DNA of 64,000 nt. Source: Amblyomma americanum. Lineage: Eukaryota > Arthropoda > Arachnida > Ixodida > Ixodidae. The position numbers and the translations under genes are program-made. The notes below the pieces were generated by a model. It was not told the origin of the DNA, made no database searches, and saw only the letters and a list, made by a program, of their open reading frames with translations. Shown piece after piece: positions 24,701 to 33,621 of this stretch. Each line of letters starts with the position of its first letter. The first letter of the stretch is position 1. The DNA lies in contig NC_135505.1 in assembly GCF_052857255.1 (NCBI RefSeq), forward strand, positions 137,324,356 through 137,388,355. The letters are read 5' to 3'.

Positions 24701-25994
24701 GTCGTCGAACAACTCGCTCAAGCTAATTGCAGAGTACGATTTGTAGGGTGAAAAAAAAGAAGAAAGAAGCTACTTACCGTTGACTACGACATAGCCCATC
24801 AACGCAGCATGTACACCAAAGTACCACATATAACTAATATTAAATTTTTTAGGGCAAATAGTTGGATTACATATCCGTCACCAGCGCCCGGAAAAACTGT
24901 GTCGAAAACACATTCCCTCGCGTGGAAATAATTATCAGCCTCGCTTGAGCCCAGTTGTAGTCTCGCATGTAGCCGCTTCCGTTATCACACTCTGCACTGT
25001 TGAGAATGACCGCAGCTCTTAGTGGACCCAGATGTCCCATAGGAAGCACACATACCCAACAATTCTGGACAAAAGCATTTTTGAGCCGAAAACCGTTTAT
25101 GAACAATTTTTTTTTCACAACATGTAAGATTTCACGATAACAATTAATATATCTACAGATCATCCGACGGCAGTCTTGCCTTTTGTTGTCTATAAACGTT
25201 TTTGCTATATACAAAAGCGTTGCCCATTAGTTTTTTTTATGGCAGGCTTAACTGTTCGCTGCGGTCGATGGAAACACTTTAAAAGAAAGATTTTGCTGCA
25301 TATGAGAAGAATGGACCATTACCTTCAGTATTTTCATAACAGTATCTTACAATTTTCTAATTTTTTTATTTTTTGTCCGAGAATGCTGGACATGCCTAAT
25401 CGCAGTGAACGTTCTTGCATACGCTTTGGTACCAACGAGGTGTCACGTTGATGAGCCGCCTTGACAATGAGCAATAACATCTGGAACAAGCACTTACCTG
25501 CAGTAGCAGAATGGACCATTACCTTCAATATTTCCATAAGGGTATCTTACAAGTTTCTAATTTTCTTATTTTTTGTCCGAGAATGCTGGACGTGCCTAAT
25601 CGCGGTGAACGTTCTTGCATACACTTTGGTACCAACGAGGTGTCACGTTGATGAGCCGCCTTGACAATGAGCAATAACATCTGGGACAAGAACTTACCTG
25701 CAGTAGCGCTTTCTTTAGCTGCGGATAATCCTCGGGCGGCACTGTGTCCAGCGTGTCCTCGACGGCCACAAGGTGATCCCTGAGCACGGACGCATGCTCC
25801 TGGAAAGCTGCCAACGAACTGCTAGTCCCAGCCACCATCGGGGGCTGGCGGCTGGTGCTGGGACCGGCCTTCGTGGCACTCGCTATCGAGCTCAGCGCCG
25901 GAGTCCGAAGAAGGACAGGCGTCTTAGGCGGCGGCGGTGATTTTGTAGGCGCTGGCGGCTCAGCCGCACTTGGCGACAGCGCACAGGCGCTCAT
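18422..25994 (-). CDS. Gene A: coiled-coil paralogue, whole coding span (4 exons)
   Basis: Predicted join of 25994-25698, 23334-23060, 19986-19808 and 18732-18422 on the minus strand: 1062 bases, 353 residues, open throughout, with intron phases 0, 2 and 1 exactly as in B and C. Order: Ala/Pro/Ser-rich N-terminus (1-58), conserved helix (59-99), coiled coil (100-147), basic and Pro-containing tail (148-191), acidic RYRPFEDND segment (191-251), RGRG/RPRP basic segment and C-terminal NNRNNKLAG box (251-353). No signal peptide or membrane segment is seen, so an intracellular protein is likely. Function is unknown; coiled coil plus basic RG-rich tail would fit a scaffold or nucleic-acid-associated protein, which is inference only. 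ATG 25994 was chosen because MSACALSPSA lines up with MSGLKLSPSA of gene C, and sequence further upstream is repeat-derived. Confidence 0.7.
18733..19807 (-). other. Gene A intron 3 (GC-AG)
   Basis: A phase-1 intron of about 1.1 kb whose donor reads GCAG|GCAAGA on the minus strand. No recognised repeat or other exon lies inside it. Confidence 0.5.
19808..19986 (-). CDS. Gene A exon 3
   Basis: Opens after ttctcgtcacag with YRPFEDNDSFLIDLTFEGTG, followed by a Ser/Gly/Pro linker and RRGRGISRAGR. The 3' end is placed at GCAG|GCAAGA, a GC donor, because this keeps phase 1 for exon 4 and no GT donor in the right phase is seen nearby. Paralogous exons are 29568-29758 and 37604-37776. Confidence 0.65.
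20030..20210. mobile_element. MITE with TA ends, copy 1 (TTTAGCATACCGGAGACG termini)
   Basis: A 181-bp element with inverted termini: left tagacgcttttagcatacc, right ggtatgctaaaaacgtcta. Inner arms also pair (ccggtttacc and ggtaaaccgg), leaving only a short loop around cgcgcatgcgcagtgg. TA at each end fits a Tc1/mariner-type target duplication. A second member is at 48432-48682. Confidence 0.75.
20211..20612 (-). repeat. Composite tandem array: SINE piece plus TGGTATGG repeat
   Basis: Four tandem copies of about 67-72 bp, each with actctgagggacgccgtagt and 'ggagggctccggataatttc' (a minus-strand piece of the Ruka SINE body) joined to tggtatggtatggca. The repeated 'actctgaggg' starts at 20261, 20333, 20400 and 20467. 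A fifth partial version with ggaggtataaagtcccgaag, itself duplicated, follows to 20612. Confidence 0.8.
20613..20830 (-). mobile_element. tRNA-derived SINE, minus strand
   Basis: On the minus strand it starts near 20826 with gccttaatggctatgggtta, has a B-box-like GGATCGAGTCC, then 'tgtagaggcgaatc', 'gaaattattcctgagccctc' and 'ctacgtccctcatagcc'. The head is a variant of the Ruka tRNA-like head. Confidence 0.7.
21880..22015 (+). mobile_element. Possible LINE RNase H remnant
   Basis: The plus strand reads GLPGAEANE, resembling the WVPGHxGLPGNEAANE block of retrotransposon RNase H domains, followed by a short eroded tail. It is too short to classify. Confidence 0.3.
22180..22610. repeat. Tandem degenerate (AAATTTGGCG...GCTCCGCCTACTTCC) region
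   Basis: The words 'tttcaaatttggcg', 'ttcaaattttccgccacgct', 'tttcaaacttggcgccatgc', 'tttaaatttggcgctgcgct' and 'tttctaaattcgcggcac' recur, each followed by a ccgcc/tccgtc and cttccgg-type piece. About five diverged units of roughly 60-200 bp spacing. Confidence 0.5.
22936..22989. repeat. 12-bp minisatellite of CACGTG boxes
   Basis: CACGTG occurs at 22936, 22960, 22972 and 22984, with a CACGCG variant at 22948, all in register at 12 bp (unit ggtcacgtggtt). It lies about 70 bases past the exon 2 donor of gene A. CACGTG is the canonical E-box core, but the periodicity is explained by tandem repetition. Confidence 0.8.
23060..23334 (-). CDS. Gene A exon 2 (coiled coil)
   Basis: Acceptor ccgcag|GTGAGC, donor CCGAG|GTATTT (phase 2). 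The exon reads VSKMISQMESVADALSDKR, LRNELRTLQDENVHL, RERRKF, then a basic, Pro-containing tail with RRDSSLIYNPIRPF and SPPR. Heptad-like Leu/Met/Ile spacing over about 45 residues supports a coiled coil. It is the best conserved exon of the family together with 31234-31535 and 35799-36094. Confidence 0.8.
23505..23660 (+). mobile_element. SINE, 5' truncated
   Basis: Body only: 'gatttcgatggaggcgaaat', 'ggtccaaatttccggagccc' and 'gtcgttaaacccccataaaa'. It matches the body of the copy at 5827-6037. Confidence 0.75.
25020..25306 (+). repeat. Dispersed repeat, copy 1
   Basis: The run 'ctggacaaaagcattttt', 'gtaagatttcac.ataacaat', 'atatatctacagatc' and 'cgatggaaac' recurs in the same order at 47551-47780. 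The two copies are about 80 percent alike by eye. It carries no ORF and the class is unknown. Confidence 0.6.
25307..25706. repeat. Tandem duplication (2 x 200 bp) that copies a splice donor
   Basis: The halves 25307-25506 and 25507-25706 match at a shift of exactly 200 bases with roughly a dozen differences. The right half ends inside exon 1 of gene A and covers its last nine bases and donor (CTACTGCAG|GTAAGT on the minus strand). The left half therefore contains a second, intact copy of that exon end and donor (25496-25506) within the intron. Confidence 0.85.
25698..25994 (-). CDS. Gene A exon 1
   Basis: Starts MSACALSPSAAEPPAPTKSP, an Ala/Pro/Ser-rich region with PPPPKTP, then SSLAAFQEHASVLRDHL, LDTVPPEDYPQLKKALLQ and the donor CAG|GTAAGT (phase 0). 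The ATG is preceded by gggaca, an acceptable start context. The frame remains open upstream to 26177, but that part falls in a fold-back repeat and is not included. Confidence 0.72.
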
Positions 25995-26144
25995 TGTCCC
26001 TGGGGTGGAGTTCAAGTCATCGCAGGCAGAATTTTCTTTCACAGCCCCAATGCGACCCTTCTTCTTCTTCTCCGCATCCTTGCGGCGCCTGTTCCAATAA
26101 GCACGTTGTTGCACTTGAGGGAAGAAGTGACAAGGCTCTGTGGT

Positions 26145-26380
26145 ATCCATGCTAGCAGCGCACAAAGGACGAGGCACAAGAACAAGAAGTACGACACGAC
26201 GAGGCGCTGAACTATCAACTTATCAACGGACCATCAGCTATCAAGGGACAAGTATCAAATACTGATCCGCTTCGTCTTTGAAAGTAATAGTTGATAGTTC
26301 AGCGCCTTGTCCCGTCGTGCTTCTTGTTCTTGTGCCTCGTCCTTTGTGCGTTGCTAGCATGGATCCTAACTAACTAGCCC
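26145..26380. repeat. Fold-back element upstream of gene A
   Basis: The left arm (gcgcacaaaggacgaggcac ... ctgaactatcaact) is repeated in reverse on the right (agttgatagttcagcgcctt ... gtcctttgtgcg), about 70 bases per arm with a spacer of about 65. It is followed by aactaactagccc, a variant of the word that ends related elements at 48840, 48966 and 62609. It lies 150 bases upstream of the gene A start codon. Confidence 0.75.
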
Positions 26381-28095
26381 AACAACAAGTATTGCTCTGT
26401 TGTAGATGTGGTTTTGGTTCTTGTTTCAGTTCAGTGGATTGTCTTGTCTTGTCTTTGTGCTTGTGTGATTTGTAATCAGCTTATATAAGTGACATGTGAC
26501 TAAAAAGTCGGTGTCCTTCTCAAATAACGAGGCCTTTGGTCTATCTCTCAACCAGTGAGCCTCGTCTATGTTTCTTCGGGGCCTTCCCCCCGGCCACAAG
26601 CTTGACTCAGTATAGGTAGAGTCACTAAATAAAGTCTTTATTTAGTGACTTTAAGTATAGGGACGGGCCAGGAATGCGCAGGTGAAAAAAAGCACGTTCA
26701 AAAAAGGTAGCTGAGGATAGAGGAAGCAAACTAAATGTTGTCAATGAGATTGGCGACTCACTGATGCTAGATGTTCTTGCTGTTGTGGCCTTTCTCCTAG
26801 TATTCAAGTTGTATTTTCTTTCTTGAGAGCGCACTCAGTACGACACAAAATACCAAATGGTTATTGTTTTATGGGCGTGAAAACTTTTTGTGCTCAGTGT
26901 CAAAGTATAATCCAGGGTTCGACACAACACCGCCTGGTGAGAGACGAAGGTTGAAGAAGTTGTAAACGGACAATAAGAAAACATTTAAAGACTGATGGAA
27001 AGAACAACGTTTCACCAATGGGCAGACTCTATCCAACGCCGTTCGAACTATATGGGCGCGGATTGTGTACATAATCATTCGGTCTGCACTAAACAATTGC
27101 CAATCCACCGCCATATGTACCATTTCAACTGCGGTAACAACATGAATGGCCGCTAGATGGACGCCAATAGTTTATGCACAGGTATAATTGCGCAGTGGGC
27201 AGGTGTAGATTTTCGGAATGGTCTCACGCGTCCAGTTAACAGCATGGTTCATGTTTCGTATGTGGAGGGATACTTGAGTGTACTGAGTACGTGCACTGAA
27301 AATCGTTGCATGTAATGGAAGGTAGATTCACTCCCTAGACCAAACAAAAAGCATGCTCTTTAGAGCAGGGCACGTGGTACCCTTATATTCACTGCATCTA
27401 ATTCAATTTACAACGCACAAGCTCGCTTAACTCTTTTTTTGACGAGCTAGTTTGTTCATGTTCATGAAAAATAACTGTATTCGTTCCCTTGCGGCATTCA
27501 AATTTATTTTCATTGGTCGTTCCACCGATTATTGAAAAAAAGTATTACAAGCGTCTGACTGCACTATTTTCCGCCCCAATTTTCCGCGCTTGGTAATAGC
27601 AATTCGGAATAGTGCACAACAGTGTCGCTTCTGTTGAACGAAACGGGATACCAGACACGCGGTTCCAAATTGCCACAGCGCGGCATCAAGATATATCTAA
27701 AACCGTTAAGCATTCGTATTTTTATAATCGCAGTCCCTTATAAGGGCATTGTTTCTAATTAATTTCATAAACAAACGAAGGAAATTAATTCTATAACAGA
27801 GGCACGGGTGTACAAAAAGCACGGCATGGAAAACATTGTCGGTGCGGTCCAAGGCCATTCTTCCGGTCAGACTTCAGGTCAGTCCATGCAGGCAGGATAT
27901 CAGCTTCTCACAGTACAAAGCGTGGCTTCAACACTGATGACACAGTATAAGCTCCACAGCAGCCTTGCTGACAACCGTACGAGTCTCCCTTGCCGTAGGG
28001 AAGTTGACGTCAGAGCTTATGGCACAACAAATTTCTTGAAGCGCGTTAAATATTACACTGTTAAGGTATTTAGGGGCAAAAATCGTCCTCCAGAA
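26381..28095. other. Intergenic region between genes B and A
   Basis: No exon is recognised. A short palindrome around 26619-26651 (gactcagtataggtagagtc... taaataaagtctttatttagtga) is the only notable structure. Confidence 0.45.
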
Positions 28096-28171
28096 TCACG
28101 GCGACGCTGGGCTCAGGCTCCGGTTTAGTATCCCGGGCACCTTTTGTTTCCCAGCAGACCTGTTTCGGTCG
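28096..28171 (-). pseudogene. Out-of-frame conserved C-terminal box of gene B
   Basis: Read one base later than the exon 4 frame, the minus strand here and just upstream gives MSRLSDRNRSAGKQK and continues to TGA at 28096. This resembles NNRLNNRNNKLAGKR of gene A and NKMSNRNNRLAGQK of gene C. It suggests that gene B has lost the family C-terminus by a frameshift, or that the window has a one-base error. It is described as seen, with no corrected sequence offered. Confidence 0.5.
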
Positions 28172-28425
28172 CTAAGCCTGCTCATCGGTTTGACGTTCAC
28201 GCGTTTGGTCGTTCGGCTCCGTTGAGGACCTCGGCTCGAGCGGTGCAGACGTCACAGGAGACGTCGTGACCTGTGGGGAGCTCGACAGTGCGGTCCCCGA
28301 TGCCACGTCGACTACGGACCTCAAGCTGAAGTTGCTGGCGTTACCGACGGACATTCTCGCAGGTCTTGGCCTGCATCTTCCACTGGGACCACGGCCTCTT
28401 CTCAAAGCGATAGACCGCCTGAGTC
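28172..28425 (-). CDS. Gene B exon 4 (altered C-terminus)
   Basis: After tccttgcag it reads GLRRSIALRRGRG, GRCRPRPARM, matching AKRGRG...RPRP of genes A and C, then diverges into a Ser/Thr/Pro-rich tail ending TRERQTDEQA at TAG 28172. The conserved RLxxRNxxxAGK box follows in the +1 frame. Confidence 0.6.
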
Positions 28426-31400
28426 CTGCAAGGAGTACAATCCAAGGAAGCATATCAGGAGGGTGGTATACACCGATATTGTCGAGAAGCGGTGAAAGCA
28501 GACAGGAAGGCATTGAAAGGCTTACAAGAGAAACTTTATTTTGGGGCTGGCTGGAGCCCACGAACAACTGAACAGCTCAGCGTTGGCGATAGCAACAAGT
28601 GTGGGCGTGATGGTCATCAAAGAACGGTTTACCGCCGCTCTCGGCTGCTGCTCAGTTTAAAGCTGATGAAGTATCGCAATAAGGCGCGTTAAGCACCTGC
28701 TATGAAATCGAGCAACGAAGAACCACTTTTTGCGTGGTTACAAATATTCCAGATAAATCTCGTAGCATCTCTTGTCATAAATAAATTCACGTGTCGCTGG
28801 TTTTGAGCATAAACAAACAAGCAATACAAAGTTTGCGGTAACTCTCTTTGACTATACTGCCTAAGCGCTTTGCATGACTGGCCTTTAGAGCGACCACTGC
28901 AAATATTGAAAGCCGACGCTCATTCAAGGTGGGACATCTCAATTCCCAAATATATTTTTATATATCGCTCCTGAACAGTTTAGTTGAATTTGGGCATTAA
29001 GTGCATAACCCTTGCATAATTGCTACAGGACACACGAGGGCACATAGGACAACACTTCGCTGGATTCCCATATATTCATATATTCTGTTCCATTTACAAT
29101 ATTCGCTAGAATTCCAAATATCCCAAAATTCTCACATACGGATTCGGTCACTCCCATTCTCACCAAATGTTTTCAACTTCTCTAAGCAACACTTGCAAGC
29201 ATTTCACTATGGTTAGGGTATAAAGAACAGCAAAGGCAACTTTACAGCGACCTTCATAACTCACCATTTTAGCTTTGCCTCGCCCTTTACTGCTACCATG
29301 CCCTCCTTGATAACACGACTACAGATGACATAGCATCAACGACGCCACTCTTTCCCACAGGACACTTGTGGGACAATGCTTGATAACAGTACAGGATAAC
29401 AGCTCCAATGCCGTTTTATAACTGGATGACAATATCAGTGTCCAGAACGGGACTAAGGAAGTTTTTGTTTGCGGTTCACAACGACGATTAAATTTCATAT
29501 AAATACTTGGCATATCTCATGTATATGTAACGCTGAGCAAAGAATTAAATGAACTTATGATGGTTACCCATTGTCGTAGTCGCCATATTGCTGCCACATC
29601 GTCGGCCGCGCGAAGTCCCGCGACCCCTCCTCGGACACCCGGAGAGACCAGAGCCACTGCCCGCTGTGGCGACCCCTCGGGACGTAGACGTGCCGGTGGT
29701 GACATTATCCGAAGTCAAGTCTACTAAAGAGGGGTCAGTATCACTCAATGGCTGGTACCTGTGAAGTGTGGAATAGAAAGAAAACACAGGCTACATCATC
29801 GGTATGTCCTGACAAAGATGGCCCCAACACAGTCACTAAACCCTTACACAAAATTTCTTTAGACAATCTACGGACTGTCCATAGGCTTCTGTCTATAAAG
29901 TCTATAGACTCTCTATCGACAAACACTAGAGAACAGTCTGTAGGGAATACAAATCCTATAGAAAGTCTATAGACAATGTATAGGTTTAAGGCCATACACA
30001 TTAAGTAGAATTTTGTTTAAAGAAAGTCTATAGACTATGAATAGACAAAAAGAAATATCTATAGGAAGGCAACAGTGTCTATAAGAAGTCTATAGAAAGT
30101 CTATAGACCATTTTTGTAAGGGAAGACGACTTTTAACTGTCCAAAACTTATTTCCAGCCGACAGAAGCCAATTAGAACTACTAACCTATTCCTATCTGTT
30201 CCAGTTGTGTTTGGCCAGCTCTTATTGGTACTTTTTTTTACTTAACACTAATGTGGCTCATGGAAACTATGCATGTAACTAAGAATTTAGGATGGGTATT
30301 AAGAGACCAAAGAGGACCAATATACCCGCTGAGCAAAACATTATGCTACCCAGATAGGCCGAAGTCGTAAAAGACACGTGGACTTGGACTTGGGGACTCT
30401 GTCGTCATGCTGGAACGGAGTCGCAGTAATGCACCACCCATGGAAGCAGTGGTGAATTCCGATGCAACCATCTCATTTCGTTCATTTAACCATCGCAGAA
30501 AATTTCAAATGTCGGACACCTTACTCCTTTTAACGTCGACTTTCATTCGGGCCCGGCCCTTTAGTTTTAGATTAAAGATTCCCTGAATGCTAAATGACCT
30601 GCCTTTTGTTTTAATCGGGTTGGGTAGTGCAAGTTTGATCCTTCAATCTGTCGAGCATCGTGAACGAGATAATGCATTTTTTGACCTTCAAACCTTTTTT
30701 TCTTACTCTCAATTCAATCTAAGTGGTAGTATAGTTCGAATTTTGCCTGCATGTATAGCAGGCGTGTAATACTTTTACAGCGTGTCAACTCTTTTCCGCT
30801 TCACGTGTGTCACACTCTGCCACTGTAGAGAAATACAAAGACATCCGTTGCCGATACTGGCTGGAAAGGGTGTGCAGTTAACCCAAAGCTGCACTGGGTA
30901 TTCCAGCTGTTGCTCCTCAAAATTCTACTGCTGATGAAAATTTATGCAAAAAGAACACACAACAACTCACATGAAAGTTACCACTCTGTAATGCAAGGTT
31001 TGCCGACAATTGTTTCCGGTACTAAATGCATTATTCTTTATTTTCTTATCTTCCGTCTCTGGTAGTGTGCGCGGGACGTCACTCTGCTTTCATTCGCGAC
31101 GGCACTCTGTGACGTGACGTCAGAGCATTCTATCCAATAAGTGGCTGCGGTGATACGCCAACGCCGCGAAGCTGGGAAACGCGCCGTTAACAGCTGTCGC
31201 TGTAAAAACCTATCCGTGACCACAAACTCCTACCTGGTAAGAACCGGTGTCATCAAGAGTGGACGCGTCGGACCGAAGACGGCGCTGCTGTCGCGTCTAG
31301 GGGGAGGCGGGGGAGGAGGGGGAGGCAGTGGCAGCGGTGCTGCCTGTATTGCTTTTTCTCCTCGCAAGATGGGGCCGCCTTGGGTCTTGGCCTGAGCTTT

Positions 31401-33621
31401 GCGACGCTCTAGGACCAGCGCCCCCTGGAGATGCACGTTCTCGTCTTGCAGCGTGCGCAGTTCGTTCTTGAGGTTGAGCCGCCTTTCGCTGAGGGCGTCG
31501 ACCACCGACTCCATCTGAGATATCATACCGCTGACCTGCGCAGTGAGCGGCGGGAACGGGTGAGAAAAGTATGTGAGCTTTACACGCGAATGCTGGCGCA
31601 CTAACACCTGAAATAAGCGTCCAACTGCAAATTCTGGGTCATGGTGGCAAAGGCGAATGCCGCCGTATTCGGAATAAGTCCTAGTACTATTTCACGTATA
31701 TGCAGCGGTTGAGAAAGTATGTAAGCTTTACACGGGAATGCTGGCGCACTAACACTGAAAATAAGCTTCCAACTGCAAATTCTGGGGTCTGGTGGCGAAG
31801 TCGAATGCCGCAGTATTCGGAATAAGTCTTAGTACTATTCCACGTATATCCAGCGGTTTAACATTGCGTCTGTCTCTTCCCTTGTCCTTCATGAGAGCTA
31901 AAAAAATGCCTTTCGAGACCAGTTACCAGCTAGCCCAATTATATGCGTTAACGGTTCAACGCAACGAGTTCTGACAGCGCCGAAGAAATGTCAGTCAGAG
32001 TAATTATTACGCATACCCCCCCCCCCCCCCCCCACCACCACCACCACCAAAAGAAAAAAAGTAACTAGGAGAGGTAAAATGAAATCCCTAATGCCACTTT
32101 TGAAGACAAGTGATTACAAATTAAAAACGATGATTAGACACACTGTAACATACTTTTTTCTATTAAAATTTGGTTTGTTCGCATTTAAATTGTTACTTCC
32201 GCGCTTCATTTGACGCCTAATAAAAAAAACCAACTTAAGGACGTGACGGATAGCGTCTGTATGTTTGCCTGCTAATTGTCATGCTCAGGACGAGTTAGCT
32301 TATTATCAACGCAATGGGTACTTGTAATTCGGCTTATTTGCTATCAACTTGTGTTTTCTATTTATGGCCACACTGGAGTGGAATATCTTGAAATTTAAGT
32401 AGATGACCTCTTTCGCTTTTTCGAAATTACGTACATAGCGCTGAGGTACGTCTTCAAGAACCAGCTGTTTCATTTTTTTTTAACTCTCTTCCCAACCATA
32501 ATAACAGCGTTTCATTATCTAAAGCCGGTTGGAGGCGTTACGCGGACCTCTGCAATGTCTTATCACATGGTGTGTGATGGTCAGCGGAACACTGAATATT
32601 GAACCGTAAGGGGAAAGAAAAAATCTCCAGCTGCTTCGCGCTAACTTGATCCGAGAATGTGGCAGTGACAGATCTACGGCAGCGCCCACCTCCAATTTCC
32701 AAGGAAGTCCACTGCCTGGTGCACATGGCCCTAGAATTCGCCAACGTATCTTAACTGGCCAGCATGCGAACTTGGCATGGCTTTCATCTCATTGGCCGGA
32801 GGAGGAGGAGGAGGAAAAACTTTATTTATATTTGATATTAAAATGTGTTATTAGCGGTCGCGGGCTGTCTTCTTCATCTTTCGATGAGTTATTGCAGCCC
32901 GTCTTAACAGGGTTGGGGCCTCTGGTCCAGGGCTCCACTGAGGTATGCCGGCAGGTAGGCTCTCCGCACCAATCCGCGCTGGACGGCCGGAAGATTAGTG
33001 ACGCAAATGAGGTTTCTGGTACACCATACTAGTACCACAACAGATGAAAGGCTACGATAACGACTGCACTTTAAACTCAGGAAAGCCTACCCAGCCAACA
33101 AACCCTACTTAATCCGAGATCGTAGCTATTCCCCTTTAAATTCAGATCACCAGCAACACCTCTCATAAACGTATTACATGCTATTCCTGACCCCCTCCAG
33201 AATTCTACCGTTGATTGCTCTCTACTGGGTGTGGCAAGCGCTGTTCTCATAGTTCCACGTTAACAACGAAATGTGCAACATACGCGAACAGTCCCGCAGT
33301 GTATCCGCAACGTGCACTCGCCTGGAGGAGTGCATTTTTGAGCTGCAGAAACTCCTCGGGTGGCACGGTGTCCAAGGAATCCTCCGTAGCCACGATCCCA
33401 TCTCTCAGCAGCGATAAATGTTCCTGGAACTCCGCCAGCGAACTGTTTGACTTAGCCGCCGACTGGGGCCTCTGGGTGGAGCATGACGCTGGGGTTGTAG
33501 TAGCGTCCACAGCGATGCTTGTCGTCGAAGTCTCTGGAGGCGCTGACGACTGCGGCGCCTCCGGTGACGTGTCTGTCACCGTCACGACTGGTATGTCTCT
33601 AGCCTGCTCCGCGCCGCTCAT
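28172..33621 (-). CDS. Gene B: coiled-coil paralogue, whole coding span (4 exons)
   Basis: Predicted join of 33621-33322, 31535-31234, 29758-29568 and 28425-28172 on the minus strand: 1047 bases, 348 residues, open throughout, phases 0, 2 and 1. Order: Ser/Thr/Ala-rich N-terminus (1-58), conserved helix (59-100), coiled coil (101-147), poly-Pro tail (about 170-201), RYQPLSDTDP segment (201-265), RRGRG basic segment (265-290) and a Ser/Thr/Pro-rich end that lacks the family box in frame. It is the closest in layout to gene A and lies in the same orientation 2.2 kb away, and it is head to head with gene C. Function is unknown. The intron 1 donor is GC and the C-terminus is altered, so B may be a gene in decay or one with a changed tail. 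Confidence 0.62.
28426..29567 (-). other. Gene B intron 3
   Basis: Phase-1 intron, donor ATGG|GTAACC (weak), acceptor tccttgcag. A minus-strand retrotransposon-like 3' end with aaaataaagtttctcttgta lies at about 28515-28570. Nothing else is recognised. Confidence 0.45.
29568..29758 (-). CDS. Gene B exon 3
   Basis: Acceptor acttcacag, then YQPLSDTDPSLVDLTSDN, TSTSRGVATAGSGSGLSG and RRGRGTSRGRR. It aligns with exon 3 of A (YRPFEDNDSFLIDLTF...RRGRGISRAGR) in both motif order and phase (2 in, 1 out). The donor position is less certain than the acceptor. Confidence 0.65.
29841..30122. mobile_element. MITE-like element rich in GTCTATAGAC palindromes
   Basis: The ends are inverted: left cccttacacaaaatttcttt, right accatttttgtaaggg. 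Inside, tctatagac and its variants recur about ten times (tctatagac, tctataaagtctatagac, ctatagaaagtctatagac). It lies in gene B intron 2, about 80 bases upstream of the exon 3 acceptor on the minus strand. Confidence 0.65.
31234..31535 (-). CDS. Gene B exon 2 (coiled coil, poly-Pro)
   Basis: Acceptor actgcgcag, then VSGMISQMESVVDALSERR, LKNELRTLQDENVHLQGAL, LERRKA, a nine-Pro run and RRDSSAVFGPTRPLLMTP before ACCAG|GTAGGA (phase 2). The RDS and TPxxTR motifs at the end are shared with gene C (RDSGVAFG...TPAITR). Confidence 0.78.
31557..31855. repeat. Tandem duplication (2 x about 149 bp) next to exon 2 of gene B
   Basis: The run 'gagaaa(a)gtatgt.agcttt', 'gaatgctggcgcactaacac', 'ccaactgcaaattctgggg', 'gtattcggaataagtc' and 'cacgtatat.cagcggtt' occurs twice in order. 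The first copy starts about 20 bases before the exon 2 acceptor (in transcript direction the duplication ends there). Confidence 0.75.
32016..32048. repeat. Poly-C run followed by (CCA)n
   Basis: About 18 C bases then five ACC units. The run is within gene B intron 1. Confidence 0.9.
32795..33010 (-). mobile_element. Truncated LINE-like 3' end
   Basis: On the minus strand the sequence ends 'aaatataaataaagtttttc' followed by cctcctcctcctcc. It is preceded by 'gccggcatacctcagtggag' and 'gttaagacgggctgcaataa'. The form (AATAAA, T-rich piece, CCT-repeat tail) is common for tick non-LTR elements. No RT motif remains. Confidence 0.45.
33322..33621 (-). CDS. Gene B exon 1
   Basis: Starts MSGAEQARDIPVVTVTDTS with a Ser/Thr/Ala-rich low-complexity stretch, then SSLAEFQEHLSLLRDGIV and LDTVPPEEFLQLKNALLQ. 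The exon end aligns to those of A and C only if the donor is CAG|GCGAGT, a GC donor in phase 0. MSG at the start agrees with MSG of gene C. Confidence 0.7.

Larger units (their letters stand above)
23335..25697 (-). other. Gene A intron 1
   Basis: A phase-0 intron of about 2.4 kb with a SINE piece, a dispersed repeat copy and a tandem duplication (listed). The stretch 23700-24990 is AT-rich with no recognised element. Confidence 0.55.
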
